DNA of 64,000 bases from assembly GCF_000934725.1 (NCBI RefSeq), contig NZ_JYNS01000001.1, positions 558,001 to 622,000 on the forward strand, given 5' to 3'. The position numbers were made by a program, and so were the translations under genes. Below the pieces are notes generated by a model that was not told where the DNA came from, did no database searches, and was given only the letters and a program-made list of their open reading frames with translations. Below are positions 48,173 through 56,859 of the stretch, piece by piece; position 1 is the stretch's first letter, and each line of letters begins with the position of its first letter. Origin of the DNA: Methyloterricola oryzae (GTDB taxonomy: Bacteria; Pseudomonadota; Gammaproteobacteria; Methylococcales; Methylococcaceae).

Positions 48173-48777
48173 CGGCTAACCTCGGCCAGGCCTTTGCGGG
48201 CACGGTTGACGATGGTCAGTATCGACAGCAGGCAGAGCAGGGCAAAAAACCCATCAAGCCAGGCACCCGGCGTGAGCCCCAGGCCAAAAGCCAATCCCAG
48301 AGCGCCCAGCGCGAAGGCCCGGTCACTCTTTCCCATGGGTCCGTCGTAACGCCGGCTGGCGCCGATCTGGACAGCCACGACGCCGGTCATCTCGCTGATC
48401 ACCAGCAATAACAGAAACGCGCAGAGCCACGCGCCACTGAGCCCTTCCAGACGCGCCAGGGGCGCATAGAGCGCGATATCGGAAAACACATCACCCAACT
48501 CGTTCAGCACCGCGCCCAGGTCGGACTTCATGGCGTACTCGCGGGCCAGCATGCCGTCGATGGCGTTGAGGGCCATGCGCAGGAAAAGCACCAACGGCAG
48601 CAGCAGGTAGGGCCAGCGCTGCGATGGCTGCACCGCCACCGCCAGCCCAGCCGCCATAGACAGGACAGCCGCCGCGATAGTGACCTGGTTGGCGGTGATA
48701 CCCCGCTGGGCCAGCCTCGCCGTGAGCGGTCGCAGCAATGACTGAAAGCGCGGCTTCAGGTCATAGATGGTTGGCAT
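48169..48777 (-). CDS. CDP-alcohol phosphatidyltransferase-like protein, altered active-site motif
   Basis: A 202-aa membrane protein of the CDP-alcohol transferase family, which joins a CDP-activated lipid to an alcohol. The family motif D-x2-D-G-x2-A-R-x8-G-x3-D-x3-D is present in spacing but reads N-AI-D-G-ML-A-R-EYAMKSDL-G-AVL-N-ELG-D: the first and third aspartates are Asn. About five hydrophobic segments. First lipid gene of the operon, 58 bases after the Anbu gene. It may be a variant enzyme; reduced or altered metal binding is inference. Confidence 0.85.
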   Translation of the reverse strand: MPTIYDLKPRFQSLLRPLTARLAQRGITANQVTIAAAVLSMAAGLAVAVQPSQRWPYLLLPLVLFLRMALNAIDGMLAREYAMKSDLGAVLNELGDVFSDIALYAPLARLEGLSGAWLCAFLLLLVISEMTGVVAVQIGASRRYDGPMGKSDRAFALGALGLAFGLGLTPGAWLDGFFALLCLLSILTIVNRARKGLAEVSR

Positions 48778-48835
48778 CCTTACTCCTTCAAGACGGGGGA
48801 CTTACCGGCCGGCGGAATCCGATACCGCGAAGAAC

Positions 48836-49576
48836 TCAGGCGGGCTTTTCCCAGTCAAACCGCGGCAGCATGCCAAAAGCATGACGGATTCCTTCATTCC
48901 ACTGCTTTTGCATGTCTGCATAGAACGGGCAGTTGGTGTCCAAGCTCAGGTAATGCCCATTGGTAAAGGTGTCCCGCCGGTAAATACTCACCTCCAGGGG
49001 CGGGCCTACCGAAATATTGCTGCGCATGGTGGAATCCAGCGACACCAGGGCGCAGCGGGCGGCATCCTCGAGGGTCGTGCCCGGGCACGCCATACGGTCC
49101 AGAATGGGCTTGCCGTACTTGGTCTCGCCAATCTGAAGATAAGGGGTATCCGGGGAGGCGGTGATGTAATTGCCCTGGGGGTAGATCAGGTAGATCTCAT
49201 GGGGCTGCCCCTGAATCTGTCCGCCCAGGATGAAGGTCGCATCCGAGACGAAGCCCGCGCGCTGCATGGCCGACCAATGTTGCTCCTGAACCCGTACGCT
49301 GATCTCGCCCACGTAGGCAGCAGCGTCGAACAGGTAGGCCGCGGTATTGAGGCTGCTCAATGCGCCCGGGTTGGTCAGGTCACGGCGGATGAAATTCACC
49401 ACAGCCTGGGTCGTGGCCAGGCTGCCGGCGGAGAGCAGCACCATGTAACGGTCGTTGTGCAGTTCAAAACGGTGCATCTTGCTGTAGACGCTCGCATAAT
49501 CGACGCCAGCATGGGTGCGTGAATCAGAGGCCAGTACCAGCCCATCGTTTACTTTGATCGCCAGGCAATATGTCAT
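48836..49576 (-). CDS. Anbu proteasome-type peptidase
   Basis: A 246-aa member of the Anbu (ancestral beta-subunit) family, related to HslV and proteasome beta. It begins MTYCLAIKVNDGLVLASDSRTHAGVDYASVYSKMHRF, with the second residue Thr as the Ntn nucleophile after Met removal, then LLSAGSLATTQAVV and the C-terminal half FILGGQIQG, LDSTMRSNISVG. Length is normal. Anbu genes usually lie with an alpha-E protein, a circularly permuted ATP-grasp protein and a transglutaminase-like protein; the first two stand divergently here. Confidence 0.92.
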   Translation of the reverse strand: MTYCLAIKVNDGLVLASDSRTHAGVDYASVYSKMHRFELHNDRYMVLLSAGSLATTQAVVNFIRRDLTNPGALSSLNTAAYLFDAAAYVGEISVRVQEQHWSAMQRAGFVSDATFILGGQIQGQPHEIYLIYPQGNYITASPDTPYLQIGETKYGKPILDRMACPGTTLEDAARCALVSLDSTMRSNISVGPPLEVSIYRRDTFTNGHYLSLDTNCPFYADMQKQWNEGIRHAFGMLPRFDWEKPA

Positions 49577-49958
49577 GTCGCCCCAACCTTTCGGGGAATT
49601 GAACTCAAAGGCCGCATATTCACCCCTGAGTCCGGATTTATCAAGCCCGGACCCGGCGCACCATCATGGACGCGTCCGCACCAGATGTTGGCAGCCTTCG
49701 TGCCAAGCCAATGCCGGCGCGGCCTCAAAAGCTGCCATCAGCGCCCTTAACTCAGTCCGTAGGCACCGTAATCGACCTGTCGAACCCAATGCCTGCCGCG
49801 CCTGTCGCCTTGGCACTCCGTTGATTTTCGCCACGGCTGCCCGTGCTGAAACGGGAATACGGCAAGCCGTGCGGGGTTTGGCGCGGCTCTTGCCTTAGGT
49901 ATTGAAGAACCCATGCTATAACCCTGAGGGAAGAACCTCTGTGAGCCGAGGCCACACA
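49577..49958. other. Divergent intergenic region of the Anbu cluster
   Basis: About 380 bases between the Anbu gene and the ATP-grasp gene. No gene or RNA is recognised. It should hold the two divergent promoters. Confidence 0.4.
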
Positions 49959-51410
49959 ATGACCATCACTTGGAAAGACTACCCCGTCAACGGCTTCTAC
50001 GACGAGCTGATAACCTTTGCCGGCGATCCCCGGCCCGGCGCCAATCATCTGCTGCGCCACCTGGACGGACTGACGGAAGCTGAACTGCAGGAACGCAAGG
50101 CGGCGGCGGACGCCGCCATCCTCAGCATGGGCATCACGTTCACCGTTTACTCGGAAGCCGAAGGCTCCATCGACCGCGCCTGGCCCTTTGACATCATCCC
50201 GCGCATCATCACCCTGCGCGAATGGCAGCGTATCGAAGCGGGCCTCAAGCAGCGGGTCCGGGCCCTCAACCTGTTCATCGACGACATCTACCACGACCAG
50301 AAGATCGTCAAGGACGGCGTATTTCCCGCCGAGTTGCTCGCCGATTCGCAGAACTTCCGCCCCGAATGCGTCGGCATCAGCCCGCCGCGCGGCGTCTGGG
50401 CACATATTTGCGGCTCCGATCTGGTGCGAGATCGTGACGGCACGGTTTACGTGCTCGAAGACAACCTTAGGGTGCCCTCTGGCGTCTCGTACATGCTGGA
50501 AAACCGCATGGTGATGAAGCGCGTGCTGCCGGAATTGTTCGACGACTACGCCATCGTGCCGGTGGACGATTACCCGTCCCAGCTCTATCAGTGCCTGGCA
50601 TCCCTGGCGCCGGAAAAACTGCGTCCCAACGTGGTGGTGCTCACACCGGGCATCTACAATTCCGCCTATTTCGAGCACTGCTACCTGGCCCAGCAGATGG
50701 GCGCGGAACTGGTGGAAGGACGCGACCTGGTGGTCGGCGACGACGACTGCGTCTACATGCGCACCATCGAGGGCCTGACCAAAGTGGATGTGATCTACCG
50801 GCGCATCGACGACCTGTTCCTCGACCCCGAAGCCTTCCACCCGGACTCCACCCTGGGCGTGCCAGGCCTGATGCGCGCCTGGAAGAAAGGCAATGTGGCC
50901 CTGGCGAACGCACCGGGCGCGGGCGTTGCCGACGACAAGGTGGTCTACACCTACGTTCCCGATATCATCCGGTACTACCTGGGCGAGGACGCGATTCTGC
51001 CGAATGTACCGTCCTACCGCTGCGTCATTCCCGAGGAGTGCGAGTATGTTCTGGCCAATCTGGACAAACTCGTGGTGAAACCGGCCAACGAATCCGGCGG
51101 TTATGGCATGCTCATCGGACCCGCCGCCAGCACCGAACAGCGCGAACAGTTCGCTCGCCTGATCCGCAACGACCCCAGAAACTATATGGCACAGCCCCTG
51201 CTCTCCCTGTCTACCGCCCCTACCCTGATCGACCACTTGGTTGAACCACGCCACCTGGATTTGCGCCCCTTTATCCTGTCGGGGCAGGACATTTATGTGA
51301 CCAATGGCGGCCTGACGCGAGTGGCCCTGAAGAAGGGGTCGACCGTGGTCAACTCATCCCAGGGCGGCGGCAGCAAGGATACCTGGATCGTGGACTGGGA
51401 GGCTGCCTGA
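49959..51410 (+). CDS. Circularly permuted ATP-grasp protein (type 2)
   Basis: A 483-aa protein of the DUF404/DUF407 CP_ATPgrasp_2 family. The pattern MTITWKDYPVNGFYDELITFAGDPRPGANHL is the typical opening, followed by FDIIPRIITLREWQRIEAGLKQRVRALNLFIDDIYHDQ, GSDLVRDRDGTVYVLEDNLRVPSGVSYMLENR, LVVKPANESGGYGMLIGP and the C-terminal VNSSQGGGSKDTWIVD. ATP-dependent ligase activity, possibly peptide-forming, is expected. The ATG overlaps no upstream gene; its own TGA overlaps the next ATG by one base. Confidence 0.93.
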   Translation: MTITWKDYPVNGFYDELITFAGDPRPGANHLLRHLDGLTEAELQERKAAADAAILSMGITFTVYSEAEGSIDRAWPFDIIPRIITLREWQRIEAGLKQRVRALNLFIDDIYHDQKIVKDGVFPAELLADSQNFRPECVGISPPRGVWAHICGSDLVRDRDGTVYVLEDNLRVPSGVSYMLENRMVMKRVLPELFDDYAIVPVDDYPSQLYQCLASLAPEKLRPNVVVLTPGIYNSAYFEHCYLAQQMGAELVEGRDLVVGDDDCVYMRTIEGLTKVDVIYRRIDDLFLDPEAFHPDSTLGVPGLMRAWKKGNVALANAPGAGVADDKVVYTYVPDIIRYYLGEDAILPNVPSYRCVIPEECEYVLANLDKLVVKPANESGGYGMLIGPAASTEQREQFARLIRNDPRNYMAQPLLSLSTAPTLIDHLVEPRHLDLRPFILSGQDIYVTNGGLTRVALKKGSTVVNSSQGGGSKDTWIVDWEAA

Positions 51411-52378
51411 TGGCCATGCTGTCCCGCGTCGCGGAACACCTGTACTGGATGGCGCGCTACCTGGAGCGCGCCGAGAGCACGGCGCGCCTGGTGAGCGTGA
51501 ACGGCAGCCTGATTCTCGACCTGCCCAAGCACGTCCGGCCTGGCTGGGCCTCGCTGATCGCCATTACCGGCAGCGACGAGCTGTTCTACAAGAAATACCC
51601 GGATGCCGCCGAAGGACATGTGGTCAAATTCATGCTGGCGGATGAGGAAAACCCCGGATCCATCCTGTCCTCCATCCGCGCCGCCCGCGAGAATGCGCGC
51701 ACGGTCCGCGACATCATCCCGCGCGAAGCCTGGGAACAGATCAACGACCTCAACCTCAAGGCGCGCTCGCACCTGAGTGGCGGTCTGTCGCCCAAGTGGC
51801 GCTATGCGTTTCTCAATGAAGTGGTCCTGAGCATCCAGATGATCTCCGGTGTCCTAGCCGGCGGCATGAGCCACGATGACGGCTTCGAGTTCATGACCAT
51901 CGGCTGCCATCTGGAGCGGGCGGACATGACCACCCGCATCATCGACGTGCGCTCGTCCAGCCTGTCCCAGGACCCGTCGGACGTGCTCAAGCCCTTCGAA
52001 AACATCCTGTGGATGAGCGTGCTGAAGTCTCTCACCGCCTATCAGATGTACCGCCGCCATATGCAGGCGGCGGTTCGACGCGAAGCGGTCCTCAAGTTCC
52101 TGCTTCAGGACTCCGAGTTTCCCAGAGCGTTCTACTACTGCCTGTGCACCGTGCGCAATTGCCTCTCTCGCCTGCCCCGCAGCGCGGCTATCCTGGACGC
52201 CCTGCTGCCGCTGAAGCGCCAGATCGATGAAGCCAAGCCTGAGGAATTGAGCCAGGAAGAACTGATGCTGTTCATAGACGAATTGCAGATCAAGCTAGGC
52301 GAGATTCACGATGCCCTGGCCAAGACCTATTTCGGGGCGGAAAGCGCCGAAACCACGCAATCGCAGGCTCAGGGCTGA
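51410..52378 (+). CDS. Alpha-E domain protein
   Basis: A 322-aa all-helical protein of the alpha-E (DUF403) family. It opens with MAMLSRVAEHLYWMARYLERAESTARLV and carries GCHLERADMTTRIIDVRSS in its centre and FYYCLCTVRNCLSRLP near the C-terminus. It is translated from an ATG that shares its first base with the ATP-grasp stop (TGATG). Alpha-E proteins nearly always accompany these ATP-grasp proteins and often Anbu, and may form one modifying complex. Confidence 0.92.
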   Translation: MAMLSRVAEHLYWMARYLERAESTARLVSVNGSLILDLPKHVRPGWASLIAITGSDELFYKKYPDAAEGHVVKFMLADEENPGSILSSIRAARENARTVRDIIPREAWEQINDLNLKARSHLSGGLSPKWRYAFLNEVVLSIQMISGVLAGGMSHDDGFEFMTIGCHLERADMTTRIIDVRSSSLSQDPSDVLKPFENILWMSVLKSLTAYQMYRRHMQAAVRREAVLKFLLQDSEFPRAFYYCLCTVRNCLSRLPRSAAILDALLPLKRQIDEAKPEELSQEELMLFIDELQIKLGEIHDALAKTYFGAESAETTQSQAQG

Positions 52379-52437
52379 TACCGCCCGGTCCTCTCGGACA
52401 GGTAAGCCAACCCTGCGAGGGCGTTTCGACGCCCCAC

Positions 52438-53007
52438 CTACTTTGAACCTTTCGAGGGCAAGGCCTTGTCGCCGGCCTTGCCCTTGTGTTCAAGCATCAC
52501 GCCGGGCTTCATCTCACGCAGCTCCAGCCGCCTGCGCACGCCGTCTTGCCGGGCGCGGATGACATACCCCGCCAGCAGGCCACCGGTGGCTGACAGCGTC
52601 ATCAATCCGAACGAGACTAGTTCGATGGCGAGCAGCAAGGCGCCAATTCCGGCCAGTCCCGCCAGGGCCAGCCCCACTTTCAGATTGGCGCGGGAATGGG
52701 CACGGCGGGTTTCCGCCACGATGCGCTGATGGGTTTGCTCGAGCATGCTGCGCTTGTCCACTTCCGCGCTGACGATGATGCGCTCCCGCTCGCGGGCAAA
52801 TTCGTCCTTGGCCGCCAGCAGGGCGTCTTTCCGGATGTGCTCACCCAGGGCCGCGAACCACAGCGCCAGCATCAGAGCGATGATCAGCGCAATGGCCAGA
52901 AGCACGGCCTGATGATCGTCCTCCGCGGAATTCATGGCCGCCACCACCAGGGCCGCGGTGGCGGCCTGCCCGACGATGATTCCAGGCAAAAACTTCAACG
53001 GAGACAT
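52438..53007 (-). CDS. Membrane protein with two helical hairpins and a coiled coil
   Basis: A 189-aa protein starting at MSPLKFLPGII; a GTG six codons earlier is possible. Two N-terminal membrane helices span about 6-55, then a charged coiled-coil segment (KDEFARERERIIVSAEVDKRSMLEQTHQR), two more hydrophobic helices around 105-150, and a basic C-terminal tail (KGKAGDKALPSKGSK). No family is recognised. Confidence 0.6.
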   Translation of the reverse strand: MSPLKFLPGIIVGQAATAALVVAAMNSAEDDHQAVLLAIALIIALMLALWFAALGEHIRKDALLAAKDEFARERERIIVSAEVDKRSMLEQTHQRIVAETRRAHSRANLKVGLALAGLAGIGALLLAIELVSFGLMTLSATGGLLAGYVIRARQDGVRRRLELREMKPGVMLEHKGKAGDKALPSKGSK

Positions 53008-53511
53008 TCGATACTCGACGCGCACGGGGCTGCTAACCAGCCGCCCTCCGGTTCCAGCCCAACAATGCGTTTTTTTCGAATACTGGCGGGGCCGCGACTA
53101 CAAGCATTGACGCAGTGCAACCAGGCTTCGTCTCGGAGGACTTGAAGTGTCATAAGGGATGCGCGGCCTGAATTTGCGCCACGAAAACCCTGGGTGGCAG
53201 AGACATGCAGTCGGTTCCGTGTAGAGAACGAAAAAATCACCCACAAGCGCCAAAAAATCAATTGGCGGCCGGAAGCAGCGACTTTCGTGCACCTGAAAGC
53301 CCTGATCGCGCCGACCGTTCAAGTCTAACACGCCCGGCGGCACGGCTTGGCAGCATATGGACGTCCACGCGCCTTGTCCGTCCGTACGTTTCGAAAGGCG
53401 GAAAACGAGGGCAGATTGTCATTGCGCAATGGCCTCGGCAGCGGGAGCATTCAGCCCAACGGGAAACTCATGCCGCACCTGTCCGGCAGGCCCGCCTCAG
53501 GAGGCACCACC
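53008..53511. other. Intergenic region before folD
   Basis: About 500 bases. Overlapping short frames exist on both strands, but none has a convincing start site or family. Promoters of folD and of the leftward membrane-protein gene are expected here. Confidence 0.4.
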
Positions 53512-54462
53512 ATGAGCGCACACTTGATCGACGGCAACGGACTTCACTCAAAGCTAATGCAGGAAATCCAGCAGGATCTGGCGCGACACCAGACCGTCTC
53601 GGGCGGCGTGCCGGGGCTTGCAGTGATCCGGGTAGGCTACGACGCCGCATCCAGTGTCTATATCCGCAGGAAAAAGCTGGCCGCCCAGACCCTGCGCTTT
53701 GATTATCGGGAGCACCTGCTGGCGGAATCGGCACCCCAAGATGAAGTGATCGACTTGATACATCAGCTCAATCGCGACCCCAAGGTGCACGGCATACTGC
53801 CGCATTTGCCCCTGCCGGCGCACTTGAGCCCGATGGCCGTGATCGGCGCCATCGAGCCATCCAAGGACGTAGACGGGCTGCATCCCCTGAATGCCGGCCT
53901 GCTCATCCAGAGGCAGCCTGGAGTTCGGCCCTGCACCCCACTCGCCGTGATGCGCCTGCTGGAGGAGATCGATTTCGACCCCGCCGGAAAGCGCGCCGTC
54001 ATCATCGGCCGCAGCACCTGTGTCGGGAAACCCCTGGCAATGCTTCTGCTTGCAGCACACGCAACGGTAACTGTCTGCCACCGCCACAGCGACCTGCCTG
54101 CCGCTTTGAAGCATGCCGACCTGGTAGTATCAGCCATCGGATCGGCGCGCCAGATCAAAGGCGCCTGGATCAAACGCGGCGCCGTCGTCATCGACATCGG
54201 CATCAATCGGGTCGATGGCGCCCTGGTGGGTGACGTTGAGTTCGAAACGGCCGCCGAACGCGCCTCCTTCATCACACCGGTGCCCGGTGGCGTCGGCGCG
54301 GTGACTGTTGCCATGCTTATGCACAACACCTGGATGGCTTGGGTTGAAGCTTCGCGTCGCCAGTCATCCGCGAGTCGCGGCGTTCAGGACAAGCAACGGA
54401 GGACGCTTGAGGCCGGGGCGCTGACGGAGCCGGCATTCGGACTGGCCGGCCTCTCGGCCTGA
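53512..54462 (+). CDS. folD: FolD-like methylene-THF dehydrogenase/cyclohydrolase
   Basis: A 316-aa FolD-family protein, about 30 residues longer than usual owing to a C-terminal tail. AGGAGG lies 7 bases before the ATG. Motifs: Tyr and Lys of SSVYIRRKK, PSKDVDGLHPLNAG, PCTPLAVM, GRSTCVGKPLAM, VIDIGINRVDGALVGDVEF and ITPVPGGVGAVTVAML. The usual VQLPLP is PHLPLP, so the conserved active-site Gln is His at residue 98. The enzyme interconverts methylene-, methenyl- and formyl-THF. With the Gln-to-His change its cyclohydrolase step may be altered; a second folD elsewhere is possible. Confidence 0.88.
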   Translation: MSAHLIDGNGLHSKLMQEIQQDLARHQTVSGGVPGLAVIRVGYDAASSVYIRRKKLAAQTLRFDYREHLLAESAPQDEVIDLIHQLNRDPKVHGILPHLPLPAHLSPMAVIGAIEPSKDVDGLHPLNAGLLIQRQPGVRPCTPLAVMRLLEEIDFDPAGKRAVIIGRSTCVGKPLAMLLLAAHATVTVCHRHSDLPAALKHADLVVSAIGSARQIKGAWIKRGAVVIDIGINRVDGALVGDVEFETAAERASFITPVPGGVGAVTVAMLMHNTWMAWVEASRRQSSASRGVQDKQRRTLEAGALTEPAFGLAGLSA

Positions 54463-54670
54463 TCTGGCGGCTCTGTCCGTTTGACGCTCCGCACCCAAAT
54501 GAAGATATGATTGGCCATAGAGGGAGGTCACCAGAAACGCCTTAGTGCGATCCGAAGGATTTTCATCAACATCGGGGACTCTAGCCACCGAATGGCGTGT
54601 TCCCTTGTTTACGTGGAAATCGGCGGCTAACTACGAGGGAGGTCCCAAACGGTCCGGAGCAAAGCGTCCC

Positions 54671-56401
54671 ATGGTCGAGTGGAAACAGCCCGCCTTCTTC
54701 GTTGAACTGCTGGTGATCCTGACCGCCTCTCTGATCAGCATCCTCGCTTGCCGGCGGCTTCGGGTACCGGACCTTCTGGCCTTCCTCCTGTCCGGGGCCA
54801 TCATCGGACCCCATGGGCTCGACTGGGTCAGGGACAGCGACAACATCCACTTCATTTCCGACCTGGGCGTAAGCTTCCTGCTTTTCGAACTCGGACTGGA
54901 GTTTTCACTGCCCCGGCTCCTTCAGCTCAAGCGGCCTGTGTTGGGTCTGGGCTCCCTGCAGATCCTCCTCACCACGGCCGCGCTGAGCGGGATAATGTCG
55001 TCCCAGGATTACCCGGCACTAGTGGCGCTGGTTATCGGGGCTGCGCTCGCCATGTCGTCCACAGCCATCGTTGCCGGGGAATTCCACGCACTCAACTTGC
55101 AGCAGCAACACCATGCCCGCTTGGCTGTGGGTGTGCTGCTCTTTCAGGATATCGCCGCGGTGCTCTTGCTGATTTTGCTGCCAGTGCTGGGCGGAACAGA
55201 GGCATTCCCGGATTTCGGATTGGTCGCTTTCGCCTTGGGCCGCGCCCTGCTCCTCGTGGCGATCTTGCAAAGCGTCGCCTACTGGGCCCTGCCTCGGGTA
55301 TACCGAGAGGTGGCGAAAACGGGATCCCAGGAGGTTTTTGTCCTGACCACCCTGGTGATCGTGCTGCTGACGGGCTTTCTTACCCATGCCGTGGGGCTGT
55401 CCATGGCGTTCGGCGCATTCAGCGTTGGAGTGATGCTCGGAGAAAGCGAATTCCGCCACCAGGTCGAACTGGATATTCGCCCATTCCGTGACCTCCTGAT
55501 GGGGCTGTTTTTCGTCGGCATCGGCATGAAGCTGGACTTTGCGACACACCTTGGCGAATGGCCTTCGCTCCTGGCCTGCACGCTTCTGCTGGTGCTCTGC
55601 AAGACACTCTTGACCACCCTGTCGGCCCTGCTGATCGGCGAACCATTCGGCTCGGCGGCCCAAACCGGGCTCGCCCTGGCGCAGGCAGGCGAATTCGGCT
55701 TCGCCTTGATCGCATTGGCCACCGAGGCGGGACTCCTTACCCCTGGCATCAGCGCGCGCGTACTCCTGGTAGCAATCGCCAGCATGGCCCTCAGCCCTTT
55801 CCTCATACGCAACAGCCGCCAGATCACGGACATTCTGGCGCGCCTCGCCGGCAGCAAGGCATCGCTGAAGATAGACGCCTCGGAGCAAAACCGGGCGGAC
55901 TTGAAGGACCACGTTATCCTCGCGGGCTACGGACGGGTCGGCCAGATGGTCGCAAAATTCCTCAACAGCAACGGCATTCCCTTCATTGCCCTGGAGATCG
56001 ACGCCGAACAGGTGAAACTCGGCCGCGCCATGGGTGACGCGGTGATCTATGGCTCATGCGGGCGCATCGATATGTTGCGGCGCTGCCACATTGACTGCGC
56101 GCGCCTGGCCATACTGACGTTCAAGTCCTTGAAAGAGGCGCAACGGGTCATCGGGCAGATTCGCGCCCTGGGCTATAGCCTGCCGATCATTGTCCGCACC
56201 CGCGATCACGGCGACTGCATCGCCCTTGTGAATGCGGGAGCCAGTCAGGTCGTGCCGGAAATGTTCGAGGCCAGCCTCCTCATGGCGGCAGAAGCCCTGG
56301 CCATGCTGGGCATGGACAGGGATGAAATAGAACGGCAGTTGGAAGACGAACGCCTGCGACGCACCGAGGGGACCTCCGGCCCGTTCCCCAGAAAGCGCTA
56401 G
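54671..56401 (+). CDS. KefB/KefC-type cation:proton antiporter with TrkA-N domain
   Basis: A 576-aa inner-membrane protein of the CPA2 family. Residues about 1-385 make 12-13 membrane helices, including FLLFELGLEFSLP, AMSSTAIVAGE, VLLFQDIAAV with the conserved Asp, and FFVGIGMKLD. From about 410 a TrkA-N (RCK) domain reads DHVILAGYGRVGQMVAKFL, followed by ALEIDAEQVKLGRAMGDAVIYG. It exchanges K+ or Na+ for protons under nucleotide control. Starts upstream of MVEWKQPAFF are possible but add a segment with no membrane pattern. It is the last chromosomal gene before the element boundary. Confidence 0.9.
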   Translation: MVEWKQPAFFVELLVILTASLISILACRRLRVPDLLAFLLSGAIIGPHGLDWVRDSDNIHFISDLGVSFLLFELGLEFSLPRLLQLKRPVLGLGSLQILLTTAALSGIMSSQDYPALVALVIGAALAMSSTAIVAGEFHALNLQQQHHARLAVGVLLFQDIAAVLLLILLPVLGGTEAFPDFGLVAFALGRALLLVAILQSVAYWALPRVYREVAKTGSQEVFVLTTLVIVLLTGFLTHAVGLSMAFGAFSVGVMLGESEFRHQVELDIRPFRDLLMGLFFVGIGMKLDFATHLGEWPSLLACTLLLVLCKTLLTTLSALLIGEPFGSAAQTGLALAQAGEFGFALIALATEAGLLTPGISARVLLVAIASMALSPFLIRNSRQITDILARLAGSKASLKIDASEQNRADLKDHVILAGYGRVGQMVAKFLNSNGIPFIALEIDAEQVKLGRAMGDAVIYGSCGRIDMLRRCHIDCARLAILTFKSLKEAQRVIGQIRALGYSLPIIVRTRDHGDCIALVNAGASQVVPEMFEASLLMAAEALAMLGMDRDEIERQLEDERLRRTEGTSGPFPRKR

Positions 56402-56599
56402 TTGCAGCACCATGTTCTGGCATCGAGCGAACCTCGACCACAAGGCCCCCAGCGGATTGCGTGTTTGCATCGCAGCATGATCGCTACCATAGCGCGCAGC
56501 GGCTATGTGATACCGCCAGATCGGCACGAAGGACGGGCCCCCACTGGCCGGAGTCCGACTCAAAAAGGCCCGCATTTCTGCAGACTATTGTTTTTTTAT

Positions 56600-56666
56600 G
56601 ATATCTCGGGCCGGAATCGAACCGGCACGCCGGTAAATGCGAGGGATTTTAAGACCCTTAAAATCC
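56600..56666 (-). other. tRNA-Leu(UAA) 3' fragment: attachment-site candidate
   Basis: On the minus strand the sequence CTTAAAATCCCTCG, a variable-arm stretch, and GCCGGTTCGATTCCGGC form the anticodon-loop-to-T-arm part of a leucine tRNA. The 5' half is missing: upstream text does not fold with it. Overlapping it is a perfect 10-bp inverted repeat, GGATTTTAAG-acc-CTTAAAATCC (56,644-56,666). A tRNA 3' remnant plus a core palindrome is the usual trace of tRNA-targeted integration. By polarity the element lies to the right and the intact tRNA at its far end. Confidence 0.7.
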
Positions 56667-56859
56667 GCCGCTATAAACCGCAATAGCCGAGAAACTCAAG
56701 GCGTTAGGCGATGAACTTTGGCTTTTCGGGTGCAACCGCCCGCTATGGAAGTGGACAATTTGTGGACATAGTCCGCGCCGGGCTGCGGGCGTAGGTGACC
56801 TAAAATGGCTAAAATTCTCAGAAACAGAACGAAAAACGTCCAAACCAGACTCTTATTCC

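Noticed and set aside
56600-56660. Functional tRNA-Leu
   Set aside because: The 5' half is absent and the anticodon stem has a mismatch; it is a remnant, not a complete cloverleaf.
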